From Spirochaetales bacterium (GTDB lineage Bacteria; Spirochaetota; Spirochaetia; DSM-2461), in contig JAFGXR010000037.1 of assembly GCA_016936555.1 (NCBI GenBank), positions 1 to 64,000 on the forward strand: a stretch of DNA of 64,000 nt, given 5' to 3'. Each line of letters begins with the position of its first letter. Positions within the stretch are counted from its first letter, which is position 1. Below the pieces are notes generated by a model. The model did no database searches. It was given only the letters and a program-made list of their open reading frames with translations, and was not told the origin of the DNA. The translations under genes were made by a program, and so were the position numbers. Of the stretch, positions 16,835-25,408 are shown one piece after another.

Positions 16835-16862
16835 TTGACTAAAAACACAAATGGTATACAAT
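16835..16862 (+). promoter_or_regulatory. Promoter of the pdxA-like operon with GntR operator on the -10 box
   Basis: -35 TTGACT (16835-16840), 16-bp spacer, -10 TACAAT (16857-16862). TGGTATACAA (16852-16861) covers the -10, the same layout as at gntR, and predicts repression by the GntR protein. The ~55-nt leader ends with Shine-Dalgarno CAGGAG before ATG 16925. Confidence 0.7.
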
Positions 16863-16924
16863 ATACAACAGTTGGTCTGGTTTCATCTGATTATCCTAAG
16901 AATAGATTCAGGAGTATCTGAAAA

Positions 16925-17917
16925 ATGAAAAAGACAATAGCATTTATGATCGGTGATCCCGCCGGTATAGGGCCTGAGATCACAACTAAATGCCTCGGCG
17001 ATTATAAGATTGATGAAAACGTCAGAATTCTCCTGATCGGTGATAAGAAGAGTTTCGACAGAGCTCAGGATATCACCGGTTCGGAACTGAATGTGCAGGT
17101 GATTGCAGAAGACCGGCTGGATGAAGCGGAAGGGCAGTATCTCTTTCTGGATGTTCCGGCGGACGGAGGCAGTGAAATACCTTTCGGGGTTGTATCACCC
17201 GTTGCGGGGGCCTGCGTTTACGAATCCCTGAAAAGAATCATGAATCTGATTGATGGGAAGAAGGTGAACGGTTTCGTTTTCGCCCCCTTTAATAAGGAAG
17301 CGATGAAACTCGGCGGCTGTCCCTATTCCAGCGAACTGGAAATGTTCAAGGATCATTTCAACCGCCACGATGTAAACGGCGAAATCAATTACCTGGCGCC
17401 TATCTGGACGAGCCGGGTGACTAGCCATATCGCGGTAAAGGATATCGCATCCTATATAGTCAAGGACCGTGTTCTTTCTTCCATTCTTTTCCTCGAGGAG
17501 GAAATGAGGCGTTTCGGACTGGATCATCCCCGCATTGCCGTCGCCGCCCTCAATCCCCATGGCGGAGAGAAGGGGCTTTTCGGGACCGAGGAAATAGACC
17601 ATATTGCTCCGGCTGTCAAAGAGGCTGCCGCAAAAGGGCTCGATGTTTCGGGACCTTATCCTGCCGATACGATTTTTCTGCGGGTCCGGAAAGGCGAGTT
17701 CGACGGAGTTTTATCCATGTATCACGATCAGGGACAGGTGGCGACGAAACTTCTCGGATTTGATTCCGGTGTCACGATTCACGGGGGCATGCCCGTGGCC
17801 ATCGCCACTTGCGCGCATGGAACGGCTTTCGATATAGCCGGAACGGGGAAAGCCGGGGCCAATGCCCTGACCGAGGCTCTTAAAGTGGTTCTCTCCTCTC
17901 TGGAAAAGGAAGGGTGA
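16925..17917 (+). CDS. PdxA-family dehydrogenase (PdxA2-like catabolic paralog)
   Basis: 330 residues. Metal-dependent NAD dehydrogenase/decarboxylase fold of 4-hydroxythreonine-4-phosphate dehydrogenase: N-terminal MIGDPAGIGPEI, metal His residues in RVTSHIAV (about 162), ALNPHGGEKGLFG (about 210) and SMYHDQGQV (about 265). In catabolic operons PdxA2 proteins oxidise and decarboxylate phosphorylated C4 sugar acids (erythronate or threonate 4-phosphate) to DHAP. Position at the head of a transporter-linked operon favours a catabolic rather than pyridoxal-synthesis role. The partner DUF1537 acid kinase is absent from the window, so the substrate is unclear. Confidence 0.85.
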   Translation: MKKTIAFMIGDPAGIGPEITTKCLGDYKIDENVRILLIGDKKSFDRAQDITGSELNVQVIAEDRLDEAEGQYLFLDVPADGGSEIPFGVVSPVAGACVYESLKRIMNLIDGKKVNGFVFAPFNKEAMKLGGCPYSSELEMFKDHFNRHDVNGEINYLAPIWTSRVTSHIAVKDIASYIVKDRVLSSILFLEEEMRRFGLDHPRIAVAALNPHGGEKGLFGTEEIDHIAPAVKEAAAKGLDVSGPYPADTIFLRVRKGEFDGVLSMYHDQGQVATKLLGFDSGVTIHGGMPVAIATCAHGTAFDIAGTGKAGANALTEALKVVLSSLEKEG

Positions 17918-17918
17918 T

Positions 17919-18725
17919 ATGGCCATAAAACTCGGACTGGCTGTCGCGCCGGAAAACGCTCTGATGTCGGCTTTCGTGGTTTTCAGGGACAAACTGGAGA
18001 TCAGTCTGGAAAAAGCGGCGCGACTCGGTTACGACGGAGTCGAACTGGCTCTTCTTCACAGGGACCAGGTGGACCTCTCTTCCATAAAAACGCTGCTGAA
18101 AGATACGGGTCTGGAAATCCCCATGGTTTCGACCGGGCAGATTTTTGCCGATACGGGAGTGAATTTTACCCATTCCGAGGCGGATAAGCGGGAGAAAGCC
18201 GTTTCCGATTTTCTGGGACTGATGGAGGTGGCTGCCGAACTGGGCAGCATGATCAATATCGGACGCCTCAGGGGAATGCTCCATGAAGGAGAACCTTCGG
18301 AGGATTATTTCCGGCAGTCTATGGACCGCGTTCTGTCCCGGGCCGGAGAGCTGGGCGTTACCGTGGCTCTGGAGCCGGTTAACCGCTATGAGATCAATTT
18401 CCTCAATACCGTGGATGAATGCGCTCGGATGATCAGAAGTATCGGACATAAAAACCTGGTTATGATGCCCGATATTTTCCATATGAACATCGAGGATCCC
18501 TCTATCGAAGGGGCGTTCCGGAAGCACGCCGATCTGGTCGGTTACGTCCATTTCGCCGATACGAACCGCTGGGCTCCCGGAAGAGGTCATATGGATTTTC
18601 AGAGCATCATAGGTTCCCTGAAGGATATCGGGTACGAGGGCTATGCCTCTGTGGAAATTCTTCCCTATCCCGAACCCGATCAGGCCGCTTCCGAAGCTCT
18701 GTCCACTTTGCGGAAATATATCTAG
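17919..18725 (+). CDS. Sugar-phosphate isomerase/epimerase family TIM-barrel protein
   Basis: 268 residues, AP-endonuclease-2-like TIM barrel. Metal ligands are visible: Glu in VTVALEPVNRYE (about 150), Asp/His in VMMPDIFHMNIED (about 183), His in VGYVHFADTNRWAPGRGH (about 210) and Glu in YASVEILPYPEP (about 247). The last block resembles 5-keto-L-gluconate epimerase (IolO-type) and hydroxypyruvate-isomerase-like enzymes. It probably isomerises a keto- or aldo-acid intermediate. It begins one base after the pdxA-like stop. Confidence 0.82.
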   Translation: MAIKLGLAVAPENALMSAFVVFRDKLEISLEKAARLGYDGVELALLHRDQVDLSSIKTLLKDTGLEIPMVSTGQIFADTGVNFTHSEADKREKAVSDFLGLMEVAAELGSMINIGRLRGMLHEGEPSEDYFRQSMDRVLSRAGELGVTVALEPVNRYEINFLNTVDECARMIRSIGHKNLVMMPDIFHMNIEDPSIEGAFRKHADLVGYVHFADTNRWAPGRGHMDFQSIIGSLKDIGYEGYASVEILPYPEPDQAASEALSTLRKYI

Positions 18726-18735
18726 GAGCCCTCAT

Positions 18736-19122
18736 ATGAATTTTAATATTGAGCATTTGGGTATTATGGCTGAAAATCCCCGGTTTCTGGCGGACTGGTA
18801 TATTTCCACTCTTGGTTTCAGTGAACTCTTTCAGCCCGAGGGAGAGGGTATGCCCGTTTTTATCCGCGATGGCAACGGCGTGACACTTGAGTTTTTCAGC
18901 AAACCCGAATCCTATGTCTTTTCCGGCGGCGATTTGCGGAAAAACCAGCACCTGAGTCTGTCCGTACCGGACTTCGACCGGGCTGTGGCGGAACTGGAGA
19001 AAGCGGGAGTCTGCTTTAACGACGAACCGTTTACGATTTTTATGGGCGGCAGGGTCCGGTTTTTCCGGGATCCCGAAGGGAACTGGATTCATCTTATCTA
19101 CAGGCCCGAAATGCCCTGGTAA
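18736..19122 (+). CDS. VOC-superfamily (glyoxalase/dioxygenase fold) protein
   Basis: About 128 residues from ATG 18736 (TAGGAG upstream; the longer frame to 18643 lies inside the previous gene). Two beta-alpha-beta-beta-beta modules: NIEHLGIMAENPRFLADWYISTLGF at the start and FFRDPEGNWIHLIYRP at the end, with metal-ligand-like His and Glu (EFF, WIHLI). Such small VOC enzymes act as epimerases, lyases or isomerases on oxo-acids. The specific reaction is unknown; it may handle an intermediate of the operon's pathway. Confidence 0.8.
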   Translation: MNFNIEHLGIMAENPRFLADWYISTLGFSELFQPEGEGMPVFIRDGNGVTLEFFSKPESYVFSGGDLRKNQHLSLSVPDFDRAVAELEKAGVCFNDEPFTIFMGGRVRFFRDPEGNWIHLIYRPEMPW

Positions 19123-19134
19123 AGGAAAGGAATT

Positions 19135-19992
19135 ATGCAAACAGTAAAGTTAAGCAATATGGAGCTTCAGGCTCAGGCACAGCGGTTCAGAATAGATGTT
19201 CTGAAAACGCTCCACGATAAACAGACAGGACACTGGGGCGGCTCGGCGTCGGTCGCCGATATCCTCACCTATCTCTATTTCGAAAGAATGAACATCCGCG
19301 TCGAAGACCCTCTGTGGGAGGACCGCGACCGGCTGATTCTCAGTAAGGGCCACGCTTCGCCTATGCTCTACGCCGTTCTGGAGGGACGGGGATTTCTGGA
19401 GGCGGGGACTCTCTCCTCCTTCCGGGATCTGAACAGCTCCATTCAGGGGCATCCCTGCATGAATAAAACGCCGGGAGTGGAGATGTCCACCGGGGCTCTG
19501 GGCCACGGTCTTTCTGTGGGACTGGGCATGAGCCTCATTTCCCGGATGAGGGATAATTCCTTTTACACTTATGTGATTGTCGGAGAGGGGTGTCTCAATG
19601 AAGGGCAGTCCTGGGAAGCCATTATGGCGGCGGGCAAGTTCGCACCGGAAAAACTGGTGCTCCTTGTCGATTACAATAAGGTCCAGCTCGACGGAACAGC
19701 TGAAGAGATCATGCCCCTCGATCCGCTGGCCGACAAGTTCCGGGCTTTCAACTGGAATGTGCCGGAGCGGTCATTCGACGGTCATAATATGGACAGTATC
19801 GAAGAGTCTTTCAAATGGCTCGACAGCCAGACAACCGGTCCCTCGGTTATCATCTTCGACACTGTTAAAGGGAAAGGCGTCTCCTTTATGGAGAACTCCA
19901 ATGCCTGGCACGGGGCCCCTGTGGGCGATGATCATTTTGAAAAGGCTCTGCCCGAACTGACGGAGCAGCTGGCCCGATGGGAGAAAAAGTGA
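19135..19992 (+). CDS. Transketolase, N-terminal (ThDP-binding) subunit
   Basis: 285 residues, equal to the first third of a full transketolase. Contains the KTLHDKQTGHWGGSAS start, ILSKGHASPMLYAVLE near 66-81, LGHGLSVGLGMSL near 121-133, and the ThDP motif GEGCLNEGQSWEA...NKVQLDG near 148-185. Split transketolases are common in archaea and anaerobes, and in special pathways such as apulose-4-phosphate cleavage (AptAB) and the sulfo-transketolase pathway. The next gene encodes the other half, with a TGATG overlap. Confidence 0.93.
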   Translation: MQTVKLSNMELQAQAQRFRIDVLKTLHDKQTGHWGGSASVADILTYLYFERMNIRVEDPLWEDRDRLILSKGHASPMLYAVLEGRGFLEAGTLSSFRDLNSSIQGHPCMNKTPGVEMSTGALGHGLSVGLGMSLISRMRDNSFYTYVIVGEGCLNEGQSWEAIMAAGKFAPEKLVLLVDYNKVQLDGTAEEIMPLDPLADKFRAFNWNVPERSFDGHNMDSIEESFKWLDSQTTGPSVIIFDTVKGKGVSFMENSNAWHGAPVGDDHFEKALPELTEQLARWEKK

Positions 19993-20921
19993 TGGAAAAA
20001 GCTATGAGAGACGCCTTCGGAGAGGCGCTCCTATCGATAGGAAAAGAAAACGACAGACTCGTAGTACTCGATGCCGATGTTTCGTCAAGTACCAGAAGCG
20101 GGAAGTTCGGACAGGTCTTTCCCGACAGATTTTTCAATGTCGGTGTGGCCGAGGCGAACATGGCCGATATGGCCGCCGGTATGGCGACCTGCGGATACCG
20201 GCCCGTCATCAGCGCCTTTGCCATTTTTCTGGCATTGAAATCGACGGACCAGATCCGGAATGTTATCTGCTACAACAATCTGCCGGTGATCATCGCCGGA
20301 GGATACGCAGGTCTTTCCGATTCTTTCGACGGAGCCAGCCATCAGTCGATTACAGACCTGGCCATAATGCGCTCTTTTCCCAATCTGACGGTACTGGCCC
20401 TTTCAGAAGCCGATGATGTCGAACCGGTCCTTCGTCAGGCTCTGGAAATTGATGGTCCCGTGTATATCAGAATGTGCCGGAATGCCAGTCCTGTTCTCAA
20501 TAAAAAAGAGCCGCTGACAATCGGAAGGGCTCAGGTTCTGAGAAGCGGTTCCCATATAACCATCGGAGCCTGCGGGATCACTGTGCCTATGGCTCTCGCA
20601 GCCGCTGAAGAACTGGAAGGCGAAGGTGTCGAGGCTGAAGTTCTCGATCTGGGAAGCATCAAACCTCTCGACAGAGAGACTCTGCTGGAGTCGGTATCAA
20701 AAACCGGCTGCTTCCTTTCGGTGGAAGAGCACTCAGTTCTGGGCGGACTGGGAAGCGCCGTGGCGGAAGTGCTGGTGAAAAGCCGTCCTGTCCCTATGGA
20801 TTTCGTAGGCGTGGATGATTGTTTTACCGAATCGGGACCTTATGAACCGCTCATGGAAAAGTATGGTATTGACAGCAAAAGTATCAGCCGCAAAGCTCTC
20901 GGGCTGACGGCAAGGAAATAA
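19992..20921 (+). CDS. Transketolase, C-terminal (pyrimidine-binding and regulatory) subunit
   Basis: 309 residues from the ATG at 19992, overlapping the previous stop. It has the pyrimidine-binding domain (LVVLDADVSSSTRSGKFG near 21-38, FNVGVAEANMADMAAGMA near 47-64 with the ThDP-activating Glu) and the C-terminal transketolase domain (ITIGACGITVPMALAAAEEL near 190-210). Together with the upstream subunit it forms a complete transketolase moving a two-carbon ketol unit. Acceptors and donors in this operon are unknown. Confidence 0.93.
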   Translation: MEKAMRDAFGEALLSIGKENDRLVVLDADVSSSTRSGKFGQVFPDRFFNVGVAEANMADMAAGMATCGYRPVISAFAIFLALKSTDQIRNVICYNNLPVIIAGGYAGLSDSFDGASHQSITDLAIMRSFPNLTVLALSEADDVEPVLRQALEIDGPVYIRMCRNASPVLNKKEPLTIGRAQVLRSGSHITIGACGITVPMALAAAEELEGEGVEAEVLDLGSIKPLDRETLLESVSKTGCFLSVEEHSVLGGLGSAVAEVLVKSRPVPMDFVGVDDCFTESGPYEPLMEKYGIDSKSISRKALGLTARK

Positions 20922-20932
20922 GGAGATTGAAA

Positions 20933-22216
20933 ATGAGTATACAGAAAAAAGCTTCGGAACTGCTTAAAGCCTTTAAAGGAGATTCCTACCGTTTCGGTCT
21001 GGATGTTCTGAAAGACATCGGATCCATCGCTTCGTCCTATGGAAAGAAAGCTCTGGTTATATCCAATACGACATATATGAAAGCAGTCTGCGACCAGGTT
21101 GTGGAATCCCTGAAAAGCGCCGGAATGGAATTGGCCGGAGACAGGATCGTACCCGATGCGGCGCCCAATGCTCCCAGGGAGGATGTATACAGAATCGAGA
21201 GTTACATTCTTCACTTCAGGCCCGATGTGGTTATTTCCATCGGAGGGGGAAGCTCAATCGATGCGGCCAAAGCGGCTATAGCCCTTGCCACACAGGGGGA
21301 AAACAGCCCCGAAATCGAATCCTATTTCGGGACAGGTCTGGTTTCGGAATCCATTAAAAAAACGGGGAAAGCCATGCTGCCCCATATCGCGGTTCAGACA
21401 TCGGCCAGTTCCGGAGCCCATCTGACCAAGTACTCCAATGTGACAGATCCCGTGGCGGGCCAGAAGAAACTGATCGTCGATGAAGGCATCATTCCCACGA
21501 ATCCTCTTTTTGACTATTCCGTGACGACGACCATGCCTCTCGGGCTGACGGTTGACGGCGCTCTCGACGGTATCGCCCACTGCCTCGAAGTATTTTACGG
21601 GGCAACGGAAGAGACCTATGACAAACTGGCCGATATCATGGAGACGGCTCTTCGCCTGATCGTAGAGTACACTCCTTTCGTTGTAAAGAATCCGGCCGAC
21701 AAGGTTGCGAGGGAAGCAATCGGACTTGCGACGGACCTGGGTGGATATGCCATTATGATCGGAGGCACCAACGGAGCTCACCTTACCAGTTTCTCTCTGG
21801 TCGATGTTACTTCTCACGGCAGGGCCTGCGGGATTATGAATCCCTATTACGCTGTGTTCTTCGCTCCCGCTGTTGAAAAGCAGCTTAAGCTTGTAGGCGG
21901 CGTTTTAAAGGAATACAAATATATTGAAAACGACATCGACGCTCTCCGGGGACGGGAGCTGGGAATGGCTGTGGCAGAAGGTCTCAGAGAATTCTCCCGG
22001 GCTGTCGGTTGTCCTGTTTCGCTGGGAGAGCTGGAAGGCTTTACCGATGGCCATATTGAAAGGGCTCTGACTGCGGCGAAGAATCCTCAGTTGAAGATGA
22101 AGCTTCAGAATATGCCCGTTCCTCTGACGGCAGAGCAGGTCGACGAGTATATGAAGCCGATTCTTCTGTCCGCGAAAACAGGGGATCTCTCTCTTATCAA
22201 ATCCTACGCGGGATAA
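20933..22216 (+). CDS. Iron-containing alcohol dehydrogenase
   Basis: 427 residues from ATG 20933 (AGGAG at 20921-20925; an upstream TTG at 20927 is too close to it). Group III Fe-ADH: ISIGGGSSIDAAKAA near 102-116, DGALDGIAHCLEVFYG near 203-218 with metal-binding Asp/His, and HGRACGIMNPYYAVFFAPA near 300-318. It should reduce an aldehyde or oxidise an alcohol with NAD(P). Lying next to the transketolase subunits, it may handle an aldehyde released by ketol transfer. Confidence 0.9.
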   Translation: MSIQKKASELLKAFKGDSYRFGLDVLKDIGSIASSYGKKALVISNTTYMKAVCDQVVESLKSAGMELAGDRIVPDAAPNAPREDVYRIESYILHFRPDVVISIGGGSSIDAAKAAIALATQGENSPEIESYFGTGLVSESIKKTGKAMLPHIAVQTSASSGAHLTKYSNVTDPVAGQKKLIVDEGIIPTNPLFDYSVTTTMPLGLTVDGALDGIAHCLEVFYGATEETYDKLADIMETALRLIVEYTPFVVKNPADKVAREAIGLATDLGGYAIMIGGTNGAHLTSFSLVDVTSHGRACGIMNPYYAVFFAPAVEKQLKLVGGVLKEYKYIENDIDALRGRELGMAVAEGLREFSRAVGCPVSLGELEGFTDGHIERALTAAKNPQLKMKLQNMPVPLTAEQVDEYMKPILLSAKTGDLSLIKSYAG

Positions 22217-22237
22217 ATCGAAGATATAATATAAGCA

Positions 22238-22261
22238 GGGGGCTCCCCGGAGCCCCCTTTT
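22238..22261 (+). terminator. Strong intrinsic terminator inside the catabolic operon
   Basis: Nine-base perfect arms (GGGGGCTCC at 22238-22246, GGAGCCCCC at 22249-22257) followed by TTTT. It stands 22 nt after the Fe-ADH stop and 22 nt before the LarA-like start, with no obvious promoter between. It should reduce or uncouple expression of the downstream larA-like to aldo/keto reductase genes. Confidence 0.85.
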
Positions 22262-22282
22262 CTGGTTGAAAGAGAGGAAAAC

Positions 22283-23611
22283 ATGATTCATACAAAGGAT
22301 CTGAAATTACCCGAAGGCACTGACATTCTCACCATGCCCCATCCGGAATCAGCCGTCAATCCGCGGCAGATGGTTGCAGATGCCCTGGAAAACCCCATCG
22401 GATCGCCGCAGCTCGGGGAAATCATCGCTTCTAAAAGCGGAAGGGCGGAAGAGCTCACGGCCTGTATTGTTATTTCCGACAGTACGAGACCTGTCCCCTA
22501 TAAAGGCGAGGCGGGCATTCTCTATCCGCTGGTGGAGAAACTGATGAACAGCGGTATTCCGGCATCGGGCATTCTCGTTCTTGTCGCAACGGGAACTCAC
22601 CGGGGACAGACCGATTCGGAGTTGAGGGATATGCTGGATCCACGGCTGTTCGAACTTCCTGTCAGAGTGGAAAATCATGATTGCCATAATGAGGAAAATC
22701 TCTCCTTTCTGGGCAAGACGGGACGGGGCAGTGATATACTTATCAACAGCGATTATGTTAACAGCGATATAAAAATCCTTACGGGACTTGTGGAGAGTCA
22801 TTTTATGGCCGGAGCTTCCGGAGGAAGAAAATCCATCTGCCCCGGGCTTATCGGGGAGAAGAGCACCTTCATTTTTCACGGCGCTCCCATGCTGGCCGAT
22901 GAACGGTCCTGTGCTCTCAACCTTGAGGGAAACCCCTGTCATGACGAAGCGCTGGATATGGCCCGTGTCGCCGGTGCCGATTTCATTGTCAATGTAACGC
23001 TGGACGGAAATTTTGATCTGACCGGTGTTTTTGCCGGACATCTGGAAAAAGCCCATGAAGCGGCGGTGGCCCATCTGAAAAGCTATACGGCCATTCCCGT
23101 CGAAAGGAAATATGATATCGTATTGACCCATGGGGGCTTCGTGGGGATTAATCACTATCAGGCGGCAAAAGCCGGAGTGGAAGCGGCACGGATCGTCAAA
23201 GAGGGCGGTTATGTTCTCATGGTCGCCGATAATACCGATACAGATCCAATCGGTTCTCTGGCTTACAGAACCATGCTTCAGCTTTTAAAACTGACAGGCC
23301 GGGAAGCCTTTGACAATACCATTCTGTCTCCCGACTGGACCTTCATTCCCGAACAGTGGCAGGTTCAGATGTGGAACCGCATGTTCAAAGTCATTCCCCA
23401 GGACCACTTCTATTATATGAGTCCCCAGTTCACCGATTCGGAATACAGGATCTGTCCCGGGGAAAAACTGTCAAACCTGAGCGGTCTTCAGAACGGGACT
23501 CCCGCTGAGCACCTCTCCGCCGCTGTTGCGAATTTGAAAGAGAAGCTCGGCGATGAAATTTCCATTTGCTGGATGGCCGACGGACCTTACGGAGTGCCTC
23601 TCTATGAGTAG
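22283..23611 (+). CDS. LarA-like nickel-pincer racemase/epimerase (DUF2088 family)
   Basis: 442 residues. Matches lactate racemase LarA architecture: CIVISDSTRPVP near 66-77, VATGTHRGQT near 103-112 with the catalytic His, NHDCHNEE near 133-140, and GLVESHFMAGASGGRKSICP near 171-190 containing the His and the Lys that tethers the nickel-pincer nucleotide. The active site is therefore intact. Homologs act on lactate, malate, phenyllactate, gluconate-type and other 2-hydroxy acids. No larB, larC or larE maturation gene is in the window, so the cofactor must come from elsewhere. It probably interconverts a hydroxy acid imported by the TctABC system. Confidence 0.88.
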   Translation: MIHTKDLKLPEGTDILTMPHPESAVNPRQMVADALENPIGSPQLGEIIASKSGRAEELTACIVISDSTRPVPYKGEAGILYPLVEKLMNSGIPASGILVLVATGTHRGQTDSELRDMLDPRLFELPVRVENHDCHNEENLSFLGKTGRGSDILINSDYVNSDIKILTGLVESHFMAGASGGRKSICPGLIGEKSTFIFHGAPMLADERSCALNLEGNPCHDEALDMARVAGADFIVNVTLDGNFDLTGVFAGHLEKAHEAAVAHLKSYTAIPVERKYDIVLTHGGFVGINHYQAAKAGVEAARIVKEGGYVLMVADNTDTDPIGSLAYRTMLQLLKLTGREAFDNTILSPDWTFIPEQWQVQMWNRMFKVIPQDHFYYMSPQFTDSEYRICPGEKLSNLSGLQNGTPAEHLSAAVANLKEKLGDEISICWMADGPYGVPLYE

Positions 23612-24260
23612 CCGCATCGCTCTCATCCACACGACATCACTGGTTCTCGAGCCGGTCAGGCTTGAACTGGAGAAACTCTCCGGAGATTACCGGTTCTTCC
23701 ATATGCTCGACGAAGCGCTGCTCCGCTGCATGATGTCTGAAGGAAATACTCCCGGCCTGACGGTACCCTGGCTCGAAAGGCTGGTCAACAGGTCTATCCG
23801 GGGAGGAGCTGACGGCGTTATCGTCAGCTGCAGTTCCCTCAGCATGTCGGTCGCCAGAGTTTCCGGCCTGGTTGATGTTCCCATCGAATCCATTGATACG
23901 GCGCTTTATAAAAAGGTTCTGGAAAACTATAAGAACCCCGTTGTTCTCATGACCAATCCCACGAACAGAGAGCCCGCCGAATATATGCAGAAGCTTATGG
24001 GAGCCCCCATGCCCGTTCACCTCTGCTCCGGTGCTTTTGAAGCTCTGAGCCGGGGAGACAGCGCCGGCCATGACGGACAGGTCATGAAGGAAGTGGAAAG
24101 GCTGGCTGAAAAACACGATGCCATCCTCTTTTCCCAGATTTCCATGGCAAGGGTCCGTTCGCTGTTGAAGCCGGAGCTGCTCTCCTTTGTCCATTCCAGC
24201 CTCGATTATCTGGAACTCACTGTCCAGGCACTTGAAGAAAAAACAGGAGCTGGTCTATGA
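23604..24260 (+). CDS. Asp/Glu/hydantoin racemase-superfamily protein
   Basis: About 218 residues from ATG 23604, overlapping the LarA-like stop by 8 nt. Two-domain racemase fold: IALIHTTSLVLEPV at the start, ADGVIVSCSSLSMSVAR near 72-88 with the first Cys, and a second half where the usual Cys is not obvious (ILFSQISMARV near 180-190). Relatives include maleate isomerase and hydantoin or amino-acid racemases. With one catalytic Cys apparently replaced it may not be a true racemase. The role in this pathway is unknown. Confidence 0.72.
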   Translation: MSSRIALIHTTSLVLEPVRLELEKLSGDYRFFHMLDEALLRCMMSEGNTPGLTVPWLERLVNRSIRGGADGVIVSCSSLSMSVARVSGLVDVPIESIDTALYKKVLENYKNPVVLMTNPTNREPAEYMQKLMGAPMPVHLCSGAFEALSRGDSAGHDGQVMKEVERLAEKHDAILFSQISMARVRSLLKPELLSFVHSSLDYLELTVQALEEKTGAGL

Positions 24261-25408
24261 AGGTCATTCTGGCGATCGATTCCTTTAAAGGCAGCCTGCC
24301 TTCTTCCAGGCTGGCAGCTGCTGCTGAAAAGGGCATTCTTGCCGTATATCCCGAGGCGGAAGTGGTAAAAATTCCTGTCGCTGACGGAGGAGAAGGGACT
24401 GTCGAAGCCCTGGTTGCCGGTACGGAGGGCTCCTATATCGATCTCGCAGTCCTCGGTCCACTTGATGAACCGGTTATGGCCCGGTACGGAATCAGTGGAG
24501 ACGGCTCTACGGCGGTTATCGAGATGGCCGAAGCGTCGGGACTGCCTCTGATTCCTCCAGATAAAAGGAATCCGGAAAAAACATCCACTTACGGGACGGG
24601 TCAGCTGATCCTGGACGGAATAGAGAGAGGGTGCCGGAACTTTGTCATCGGCATAGGGGGCAGCGCCACCAATGACTGCGGAACAGGAATGATGCAGGCT
24701 CTGGGGATGACTTTTCACGATAGCAGCGGAAAGGAGCTGAAGGGGTGCGGGGAGAATCTTCCAGAAATCGCGGCGATCGGGACAGACCGGCTCGACCCCC
24801 GTCTGAAGGAATGCCGGTTCCGGATAGCCTGTGATGTAGATAACCCCTTATACGGAGAGAGAGGAGCCGCTTATGTTTACAGCCCCCAGAAAGGGGCTGA
24901 CGAGGCAATGGTTCTGAGGCTCGATAGAGGATTGGAACACTTTTCCCGGATTGTTGCGGAGCAGTTCGGATTCGATATGAACCGGCTGCCCGGAGCCGGC
25001 GCCGCCGGTGGATTGGGGGGAGCTTTCGCCGCTTTTCTCAATGGTTCTCTTGAACCGGGTATCGGACTGGTTTTAAAGGAAACCGGAATCAGAGAGAAGC
25101 TGGAAGGGGCTGACTTCGTTCTGACCGGTGAAGGACGGATCGATTTTCAGTCGGTGATGGGAAAAACTCCTGTCGGCGTGGCAAAAGCAGCGGCGGAAAG
25201 AAATGTTCCTGTCATAGCCATTGCCGGGTCGGTTGCCGATGATGCCGTATCAGTTCACAATCATGGGATCTCCGCACTTTTTTCCATTATGAATTACCCG
25301 ATCACTCTGGAGGAGGCTCTCGAAGCTGACCGAACGGCTTTTCTGGTCGAAAGGAATGCCGAAGAGATCTTCCGCCTGATAAAAATCTGTCAGGGGAGGA
25401 GCTTATGA
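24257..25408 (+). CDS. Glycerate kinase (GlxK/GarK type I)
   Basis: 383 residues. Family blocks: IDSFKGSLPSSRLA near 6-19, VADGGEGTVEALVAG near 41-55, GIGGSATNDCGTGMMQALG near 134-152, and GAAGGLGGAFAAFL near 250-263. It phosphorylates D-glycerate (2-phosphoglycerate in this class), feeding lower glycolysis. ATGA overlaps with both neighbours show tight coupling. Its presence predicts that the operon's pathway ends in glycerate, or a close analogue. Confidence 0.93.
   Translation: MKVILAIDSFKGSLPSSRLAAAAEKGILAVYPEAEVVKIPVADGGEGTVEALVAGTEGSYIDLAVLGPLDEPVMARYGISGDGSTAVIEMAEASGLPLIPPDKRNPEKTSTYGTGQLILDGIERGCRNFVIGIGGSATNDCGTGMMQALGMTFHDSSGKELKGCGENLPEIAAIGTDRLDPRLKECRFRIACDVDNPLYGERGAAYVYSPQKGADEAMVLRLDRGLEHFSRIVAEQFGFDMNRLPGAGAAGGLGGAFAAFLNGSLEPGIGLVLKETGIREKLEGADFVLTGEGRIDFQSVMGKTPVGVAKAAAERNVPVIAIAGSVADDAVSVHNHGISALFSIMNYPITLEEALEADRTAFLVERNAEEIFRLIKICQGRSL

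Larger units (their letters stand above)
16421..16924. other. Divergent control region between tctBAC and the pdxA-like operon
   Basis: About 500 AT-rich bases without a plausible gene. It holds the two divergent promoters and three GTATAC-centred operator sites described separately. The central part (about 16620-16830) contains repeated AAATATTGTA-like words (for example near 16657-16690) but I see no defined element there. Confidence 0.6.

Noticed and set aside
16925-17917. PdxA-like gene as pyridoxal-phosphate biosynthesis gene
   Set aside because: It is embedded in a GntR-controlled catabolic operon with no other pyridoxine genes; a catabolic PdxA2-type role fits better.
19135-20921. Split transketolase as apulose-4-phosphate transketolase (AptAB) or sulfo-transketolase (SqwGH)
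   Set aside because: The companion kinase, isomerase and sulfosugar genes of those pathways are missing; only the split architecture matches.
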